DNA of 19,107 bases from NCBI GenBank assembly GCA_964487395.1, contig CAZAQH010000042.1, forward strand, positions 1-19,107, read 5' to 3'. Below the pieces are notes generated by a model that searched no databases, had not been told where the DNA came from, and worked only from the letters and a program-made list of their open reading frames with translations. Shown here piece after piece: positions 13,531-19,107 of this stretch (positions are counted from its first letter, which is position 1; each line of letters opens with the position of its first letter). The stretch is from RGIG8767 sp964487395 (lineage in GTDB: Bacteria > Bacillota > Clostridia > Lachnospirales > Lachnospiraceae). The translations under genes were made by a program, and so were the position numbers.

Positions 13531-16466
13531 ATTCTGTTTTTCCCTCGTTTTTTATCTCTTATAATAATTAAAAATCCAAGATAAATTAGCAATGCAAGTA
13601 ATATTGCAAGATGCCAGTAACAATGATGTTGCTCATCTACCGCTTCATACAGTAACGCATAGGTAGAAAAGAATCTGGTAGAAATTGTAATCGTCTTTTC
13701 GTCCTTATCCAAATCATGTAATAATTGTGCTTCTTCTCCATGTACTCTGCTGATATAGTAGCGTGTATTGGGAAATTGTAACTCCGGTGGAATCTCTATG
13801 ATAATTTCCACATTTCCCGCTGTTTCCGGAATTCCAATCCAGTCACCACCATTAAACCGTTTATCAAGTTTGATATCTAAATATTTACCAATAGTTAAGC
13901 CATCTATTTCCTTAAGCAACTCTTGTACTTGATTTTCAACAAGCTTCTGATCCTTAATTGGTATCTTCTCTTCAATTCTCTTAATAGTAAGTCTGATTTC
14001 TATTGTCTCGCCTCTGTTTACTGCCTGTTTTTCTTCTTCACTAAGACATGCATCAATAACCTGCTCTTTGTTTGGAAGTTCAACTTTCAGCTTTTTAAGT
14101 TCTTCTTCAGGACTTTCTACTATTACAATAATATTGCCCAAATTACCAGTTTCTTCTATATCTTCAGTGATATCACTCGGTGGTGTTATATCATTTTCCT
14201 GACTGTTTGTTTCAGGTTTTACTTCTTCAGTTTTTTTCGGTTCTGCAATGACATCACTTTCTATTGGTTTTGTAATAACAGTATCTTTCTTTGTATTTGT
14301 AGTAGACGTGTTTTCCTCTTCATTATCACTCTGCTCTGTATTCTGCTTGGCATCTGTTGTATTTGCTTTTACTGTTAAGGATACTGTACCTGTTACTACA
14401 GCACCGTTATTATAATTAACAGTAATTGTGGCTGTATGCGTGCCGATTGCAAGTCCTGCAACAGGTCTGATTTTATAGGTGGAAAGCGTGCTGCCTGCTG
14501 TAATTGAGATATCCGTTCCTGTTAATTCAAATTCTGTAGCATTTGATACTATAATGGAAGTAATCCGTGCATCCACAGTTCCTTCTGCTTTTATTGGCAA
14601 TATCTGTGCCTGTGGCTGTACATAACCTTCTGTTACATCCGAAAAAGTTGGAACGGATAATTTTAATTTTAAATCACATCCAACCACTACAGCCGTATCA
14701 GGACTGGCATTATAATTTGGTTTGGCAGCATAGCGAACATAATAAGGCCCATCTGTAATACCTGTTATCTTACCTGTTGAAATCATCTCCGGCGTAACTG
14801 TTGTATAAGTATTTTCACCGGCTTTTCGATATTCCATTCCGTTTAAATTACCGCTTATTCCACCATCATTTTTCCCGGAAACTGTTGCATTCTGCGAATT
14901 CAACCCATTTGGCGCATTCTGCGATGCATTCATAATTTTAAAGGAAACCACCTTTTCTAATGAACCATAATCGCTTGTTTCAGGGACATATGCCTTCATG
15001 TACCAAATACCTGCATTACTCGGCTTGTCATTTGTAAATGGTCCTGTTGATGAACCACTGTAGGTATACTGTACATTTCCATACTTTGCCGCACCAGTTG
15101 GATTTTTAGCTGTTGTACCATAAGTCCAGTCTGCTATTGCAGGTTCTATAATCCAATCATTATTATTTCCTGTTATAGTAAAAGCGATAGCAGGTGTTGT
15201 ATATTCCGAATAATTACTACTTTCCTTTATCTTTGCTTTTACAAAATAAATTCCTCCTACTGTTGGCTTTTGGTTAGTCCACGTTGCCTCATCAGAATTT
15301 TGTATACTATACAAATATTCCACATCAGCATTTCCAGGATTATTAGAAACAGTCGGTGTATTGCCTGTATTTCCATAAACCCAGCCTGTCAGATTAACAG
15401 TTGAGGTAAATGTTGCTTTCGTAATAATTACTGTGTATTCGGCTGTCGTACTAGTCTTCATTCCATTATCTTTTCTGGTAGCTGTCACTTCACAACTTAC
15501 TTTATAATTAGAATCAGCCGACTGTCCTACTGGGAATGTCCAACTTTCTGTTGTTCCTATTTGTTGATTATTAGCACCATCACCTATTTTTAAGTACCAT
15601 TTATATGTGTAGTTATAATCATTTGCAGTTATATTATCTCCGGTTACTATCCCTGCATTTGCCTTCAATACAGGCGCCTGGGCGGAAGAATAACCATACA
15701 TTGCACTTCCCGAAGTAGGATTTGACGTAATGCTTGCAGACACTGTTGCTGGCCTTGCCGTTAAAGCAAGCGTTACCGTAATCAAATCTGTCGAAGCTAA
15801 CGTACTGTCCACAGCAAGTGAATTGCTATAATTTGTTCCCGACAAAGTGCCTTTCGATACTGTTAGGCTTGTAGCGGATGATATACAACTATTTACTGTA
15901 TAGCCTGTTGCATTTTTTAGTGTGGCATTCAAAGAAACGCCTGTTTCCCCGGCTATCATAATGTAACTTGCGCTACTATTGACTAATATGGAATCACCTT
16001 TCCCTGCAGTAGTTACCGTATCCGTTGCAAATTTTGCTTCTACTTTTGCTGCATAAAGTGACGTTGTCGTAATACCTTCCAAGCTGTCATCCACATTGAC
16101 TTTATCCTTATTATTGGTGGTGGAAGCAATTGCCTTTACCTTAACAGTATAGCTGCCTGCTCCTTTATCTCTAATAGCTGATGCTAAATCATATGTAACA
16201 GTAGGTGCTGTTACCGTTGTTGTGTAAACTGGGGCTGTGGTTCCACTCTTGTAAAGTGCTACACTATACTCCGCAACTTCCACGTTTCCCATTTTGCTAA
16301 TGGCACTCCAGGTCACCGTACCCGGTGTTGTACTCCATGTCGGTGTGGGTGTGTCGAATTTACTTTGTGTTACTGTTAATGTTCCAGGCAAATAACTGAT
16401 ATCATAATTACCGGAAGTATATCCTTTTGGTGTTATAGTATAGGTATTTACAGGACTGGTTACCAT
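13506..16466 (-). CDS. MBG/Ig-repeat surface protein, C-terminal part of a frameshifted gene
   Basis: The 986-codon frame is the 3' portion of a gene whose 5' portion is the ORF at 16460-18898. It starts in the middle of an MBG domain (VNTYTITPKGYTSGNYDISY, then LPGTLTVTQ). Then come a fibronectin-III-like domain (about 40-115), an Ig-like domain with YGYSS, WY, FPVG and TATRKDN (about 240-350), two similar modules with WxYG...KPxxxGIYxxKA (about 361-432 and 447-513), and a further beta domain (about 600-700). An acidic Thr/Glu/Lys linker (700-775), a C-terminal domain ending FFSTYALLYEA (about 786-942), and one membrane span (951-969) with an RDKKRGKNR stop-transfer tail complete it. There is no LPxTG. 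No ribosome site precedes the ATG at 16466, so separate translation is unlikely. The role is probably adhesion or cell-surface structure; no ligand can be inferred. Confidence 0.75.
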   Translation of the reverse strand: MVTSPVNTYTITPKGYTSGNYDISYLPGTLTVTQSKFDTPTPTWSTTPGTVTWSAISKMGNVEVAEYSVALYKSGTTAPVYTTTVTAPTVTYDLASAIRDKGAGSYTVKVKAIASTTNNKDKVNVDDSLEGITTTSLYAAKVEAKFATDTVTTAGKGDSILVNSSASYIMIAGETGVSLNATLKNATGYTVNSCISSATSLTVSKGTLSGTNYSNSLAVDSTLASTDLITVTLALTARPATVSASITSNPTSGSAMYGYSSAQAPVLKANAGIVTGDNITANDYNYTYKWYLKIGDGANNQQIGTTESWTFPVGQSADSNYKVSCEVTATRKDNGMKTSTTAEYTVIITKATFTSTVNLTGWVYGNTGNTPTVSNNPGNADVEYLYSIQNSDEATWTNQKPTVGGIYFVKAKIKESSNYSEYTTPAIAFTITGNNNDWIIEPAIADWTYGTTAKNPTGAAKYGNVQYTYSGSSTGPFTNDKPSNAGIWYMKAYVPETSDYGSLEKVVSFKIMNASQNAPNGLNSQNATVSGKNDGGISGNLNGMEYRKAGENTYTTVTPEMISTGKITGITDGPYYVRYAAKPNYNASPDTAVVVGCDLKLKLSVPTFSDVTEGYVQPQAQILPIKAEGTVDARITSIIVSNATEFELTGTDISITAGSTLSTYKIRPVAGLAIGTHTATITVNYNNGAVVTGTVSLTVKANTTDAKQNTEQSDNEEENTSTTNTKKDTVITKPIESDVIAEPKKTEEVKPETNSQENDITPPSDITEDIEETGNLGNIIVIVESPEEELKKLKVELPNKEQVIDACLSEEEKQAVNRGETIEIRLTIKRIEEKIPIKDQKLVENQVQELLKEIDGLTIGKYLDIKLDKRFNGGDWIGIPETAGNVEIIIEIPPELQFPNTRYYISRVHGEEAQLLHDLDKDEKTITISTRFFSTYALLYEAVDEQHHCYWHLAILLALLIYLGFLIIIRDKKRGKNRIWFLTLDV

Positions 16467-18898
16467 GTAATCACAATCAAAGGATAATGACCGTCCAATA
16501 CACCTTCCGTTTCATTATTCTGAAAACCTAAATATGTCACCTCATATGCAGGTATATCACTACCATAAGCAATCTCTTTATCCTTTGCAGTAACGATCAG
16601 CTGATTTTTCGTAATATCAGCCATTGCGGTTGTCTGGCTATCTGATTTAAGCGTATATCTTGCTGCAAGGTAATCATTCAAAGTCACTTCCAAATCAATG
16701 GTTATTCCATTTTTAACATCCTTTTCCCGATAAATACCGGTTACGGATTTTATTCCTTTATAAGAATCATCTGCCGATTCAATTCCCGTATAAGTTACAT
16801 TATTTGTATTAATCTGACTTGCCAGGACATCAGTTGTTCCATCATAGACTTTAGAAGATACCGTGATACCACTAATACCGATTTCTTTTTTAGCAATAGT
16901 CAATATGCCTTCTTCTGTTTTAAGTTTATAATGATTATCCTTAATTGTTAAACCGGTAATCTCCGGCGTAATATCATATTTGCCAGGATCAGACGTAAGT
17001 GTTGCTAGACATGTATATGTCGGTGTCCCTGTCACCACATTTTTAAGTTCATCTTCATCAAGAAGTCCGCTGTAAGTACCTGTGTAACTTGGAAGGGTTC
17101 CTACCCTGTAAGTCATCGTTTTATTATCTGCTCTTAAGGTAAGTTCCCTCTCTGTAATATTTGCTGTCGCATTCTTTTGACTATCGTCAATATTTAAAAT
17201 ATAATTGCCAGCATCAGCTCCTGTCAATGCGTCACTTGAAATTTTAATCTTAACCGTTTTTTCTTGTCCTATATCTGCATTTTCAAACTCACCATTTACT
17301 TTGGATGGATCAAGTTGCAGTTTATCTCCTGCAATCATACCAGTAAAGGTAACTTTTGATACATCAAGTGTTGCCATCGTTCCTTTATCATATTGTTTAT
17401 TCTTTGCAATGATTCCTGATACAGTAATCGTTATTGGCGTAATAGTTAGATTCGCCTTTCCATAAGTAATATTATAATTATCTGTAACATTTTTCTCTGT
17501 TGCATCTTTAATCAGCATAGAAGCCGCCGTAATTTCATGGGTTCCTACATTTCTTGCACCTGTTGTACTTGCGGTATAGGTATGACCGCTCACAAGACCA
17601 ACTCCTGTATTCGTTTCCGTCAGAGTAAAGGCATCCAGCTTTTGTATTTTTCCATTATATGCTTTCGTATTTTCTACCGGTGTAATCGTAAGCGGACGTT
17701 CTGTAATCGTAAAAGAACCACTTGCATTCGTAAACGTATAGTCAGAGGTTTTATATGCCTCATTTGCAACAATTGCCGCATATGCGTTATATGTTCCTGC
17801 ATTGGTCTGTTCGCCCTGTGTCGTCAAAGCAATCCCAGAATCCGGTATAGTCTGTCCTTCTTCAAGAGATACCTCACGTACATGTGATGCTCCATCATAA
17901 ATAAAGCTATTGGTAATGGACCATTTTGTCTTTAAAGGAAGCGGAACAATGTTACCTGAAATATTTAATTCGGCACCTGTTGCAAATTTATAATTTTTAT
18001 TAATATTTCCACTTGCATCTACAATCTTCATATCTTGAAGTGTTATCGTACCGGCAGTATCTACATGTTTATCATTAAAGGCAGCATCAAAATCAAGCAG
18101 ACTTGTATCTTTATCTGCCGTCAACAATCCTGTGATTACAAAGTTAGTTCCATTTCCTCTGGCAAGCTTATATTTGTCCGTACCTTCTTCTGTAATACTA
18201 CCCGAAATATCTGTTGTTCCATCATATACCTTAGAAAAGGCCACTCCTGCACGAACTGATAATGTTATCGGCTCAATCGTAACCGTTGCGCTTCCTGCAC
18301 AATCCAGATAATTTCCATCTTCATTTGTAATATAATAATATACTGGATAACTGCTTACATTTCCTTCATTATCTGTCTTAGCATCTTTATAAATAATATT
18401 TTCTGTTCTGCCTTTTGTTGTGTAATTATCTGCAGTCAGTTCTTCGGTTCCGTAATATATCGTATATGGTTCTGTTGAAAGCGGTTTTTTTACAGAAATG
18501 GTTATACCATGTTCCAACCCATCATATGTACCCTGATAATTGCTGACTGTTATCTCCATATTGGCTGGGGATACCGTAACCGGATATTCCGGAGAAACAT
18601 ACACCGATCTTTCGTTATCCTTTCTTGCAACAGTCACTTTACATTTGTAGGAATAGGTTCCCTTACTTTTCCCCGTAGGAAAAAGATAGGTTGAAGAAAT
18701 AGCACCTGGAATCGCATTTTCTCCCTCATACCACTGATAACCCACAACATAAGTTGCATTTACTTCTTCGCTATCCCCGGTAATCGTAACAGTTGCCTTC
18801 AATGGTTCATTCTCCAAAGAAGAAACATAGCCATAACTATAGTTATTCTTACCTGATATTGACACACTTGCATCAGCTACTTTTGTTATTCGTAACAT
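16460..18898 (-). CDS. MBG/YDG-repeat surface protein, N-terminal part of a frameshifted gene
   Basis: An 812-codon frame of repeated beta-sandwich modules. An Ig-like domain (about 9-110: YGYVSS, YQWY, FPTG, TVARKDN) is followed by modules marked by YDG-type motifs at about 124 (TYDGLEH), 223 (KVYDGTTD), 333 (IYDGASH), 412 (KAYNGK), 501 (KQYDKG) and 683 (KVYDGTTD). MBG-type modules follow at about 586-670 and from 767. The last module is broken: after EGVLDG the frame goes to HYPLIVITW and stops, while the other frame continues SLSFDCDYMVTSPVNTYT as an MBG domain should. There is no signal peptide, and the first residues MLRITKVADA resemble the closing strand of a preceding domain, so the 5' end is probably lost. 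The ribosome site at 18898 is weak. As it stands, this product should be neither exported nor anchored. Confidence 0.75.
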   Translation of the reverse strand: MLRITKVADASVSISGKNNYSYGYVSSLENEPLKATVTITGDSEEVNATYVVGYQWYEGENAIPGAISSTYLFPTGKSKGTYSYKCKVTVARKDNERSVYVSPEYPVTVSPANMEITVSNYQGTYDGLEHGITISVKKPLSTEPYTIYYGTEELTADNYTTKGRTENIIYKDAKTDNEGNVSSYPVYYYITNEDGNYLDCAGSATVTIEPITLSVRAGVAFSKVYDGTTDISGSITEEGTDKYKLARGNGTNFVITGLLTADKDTSLLDFDAAFNDKHVDTAGTITLQDMKIVDASGNINKNYKFATGAELNISGNIVPLPLKTKWSITNSFIYDGASHVREVSLEEGQTIPDSGIALTTQGEQTNAGTYNAYAAIVANEAYKTSDYTFTNASGSFTITERPLTITPVENTKAYNGKIQKLDAFTLTETNTGVGLVSGHTYTASTTGARNVGTHEITAASMLIKDATEKNVTDNYNITYGKANLTITPITITVSGIIAKNKQYDKGTMATLDVSKVTFTGMIAGDKLQLDPSKVNGEFENADIGQEKTVKIKISSDALTGADAGNYILNIDDSQKNATANITERELTLRADNKTMTYRVGTLPSYTGTYSGLLDEDELKNVVTGTPTYTCLATLTSDPGKYDITPEITGLTIKDNHYKLKTEEGILTIAKKEIGISGITVSSKVYDGTTDVLASQINTNNVTYTGIESADDSYKGIKSVTGIYREKDVKNGITIDLEVTLNDYLAARYTLKSDSQTTAMADITKNQLIVTAKDKEIAYGSDIPAYEVTYLGFQNNETEGVLDGHYPLIVITW
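16482..16496 (-). other. Frameshift point joining the two surface-protein ORFs
   Basis: On the minus strand the bases read GGACGGTCATTATCC. One extra base between GGACGG and TCATTATCC (about 16490/16491) gives ...EGVLDG-SLSFDCDYMVTSP..., which restores a continuous MBG domain and one frame of about 1,797 codons from 18898 to 13506. There is no homopolymer, simple repeat or XXXYYYZ slippery heptamer at the spot, so a fixed one-base deletion or a sequencing error is likelier than programmed frameshifting or slippage-based phase variation. Confidence 0.75.
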
Positions 18899-19021
18899 TA
18901 CCTGCTTCCAATTACGCGGAAATTCTTCAAATTAAAAGAAGGTACAGTTTAAATTAATCTGACGCATTTTACAGCAGATTGTTTTATTCTGTAGCTTCTT
19001 GTATTATTATAGTCTTTGTCA
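18899..19021 (-). other. Region upstream of the surface-protein ORF, no gene seen
   Basis: Short A/T-rich stretch with stops in all frames read by eye on the minus strand. It has a possible -10 TATAAT (19006-19011) but no good -35. In frame with the surface-protein ORF it is open for only 11 sense codons before a TAA, and these encode no signal peptide. Confidence 0.4.
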
Positions 19022-19074
19022 CTATAAATAAAAGAAGCAGGTATCTCCCCGACCAAAGTTTGATATCCTGCTTC
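19022..19074 (-). terminator. Minus-strand terminator upstream of the surface-protein gene
   Basis: gaagcaggtatc (19034-19045) pairs with gatatcctgcttc (19062-19074), a 12-bp stem with one bulged base and a 16-base loop. On the minus strand it is followed by TTTTATTTATAG (19022-19033), so it terminates a gene or element lying beyond the right edge. A smaller hairpin, ctatga/tcatag, lies at 19084-19099. Confidence 0.7.
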
Positions 19075-19107
19075 CACCTAATGGCTATGATTTCTCATAG
19101 TCACACA

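Noticed and set aside
13923..14378. 151-aa plus-strand ORF rich in Phe, Cys, Ile and Tyr
   Set aside because: It is the antisense image of the Glu/Lys/Asn-rich linker and C-terminal domain of the surface protein; the composition is that of a complement, not of a membrane protein gene.
13506..18898. Programmed -1 ribosomal frameshifting in the surface-protein gene
   Set aside because: The re-reading frame would fit, but there is no slippery heptamer or obvious downstream pseudoknot at the join; a simple indel explains it better.
13506..18898. CRISPR array or nucleotide-level tandem repeats in the repetitive surface-protein gene
   Set aside because: The repeats are diverged protein domains of 70-100 residues; I see no regular short DNA repeats with spacers.
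19022..19100. Riboswitch before the surface-protein gene
   Set aside because: I recognise no riboswitch core motif; the hairpin with a T-rich tail is adequately explained as an intrinsic terminator of an upstream unit.

Overview
The window looks like chromosomal DNA of a low-GC Gram-positive anaerobe, most likely a member of the Lachnospiraceae (Clostridia). The grounds are AT-rich coding sequence, strong AGGAGG-type ribosome binding sites, TTGACA/TATAAT-type promoters, the compact leuB-ilvD-ilvB cluster, a potABCD operon led by an XRE-cupin regulator, and a giant MBG/YDG-repeat surface protein with a C-terminal membrane anchor. I cannot fix the genus from the sequence alone.

Positions 1-3757, minus strand: a branched-chain amino acid operon read leuB -> ilvD -> ilvB, with ilvB running off the left edge. 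A perfect 19-bp palindrome lies in the promoter region upstream of leuB and is a candidate regulator site. Positions 3758-6424, minus strand: a D,D-carboxypeptidase (VanY/M15B type), tgt (tRNA queuosine modification) and yajC (Sec translocon accessory subunit), closed by an intrinsic terminator at about 3758-3788. The carboxypeptidase promoter is divergent from that of aroC.

Positions 6503-7722, plus strand: aroC (chorismate synthase) with its own strong promoter, ending at a terminator shared with a convergent beta-propeller lactonase-like gene (7730-8788, minus). Positions 8870-13360, plus strand: a complete polyamine uptake operon, namely an XRE-cupin regulator (TTG start, candidate operator just after its promoter), potA (ATPase), potB and potC (permeases) and potD (substrate-binding lipoprotein). 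The genes are closely spaced or overlapping and are followed by a strong terminator.

Positions 13372-18898, minus strand: a 5.4-kb gene for a repetitive surface protein that reads as two ORFs (812 and 986 aa). An MBG domain is cut exactly at their junction, and one extra base near 16490 would join them, so this is one frameshifted gene. The N-terminus has no signal peptide and starts inside what looks like the last strand of a preceding domain, so the 5' end also seems truncated. A 52-aa hydrophobic ORF overlaps its 3' end. The last 200 bases hold a minus-strand terminator that belongs to something upstream, outside the window.

Most of the window is ordinary housekeeping and transport. I found no CRISPR array, tRNA, rRNA, transposase or defence system. 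The parts most worth a second look are the broken surface-protein locus and the two candidate operators.
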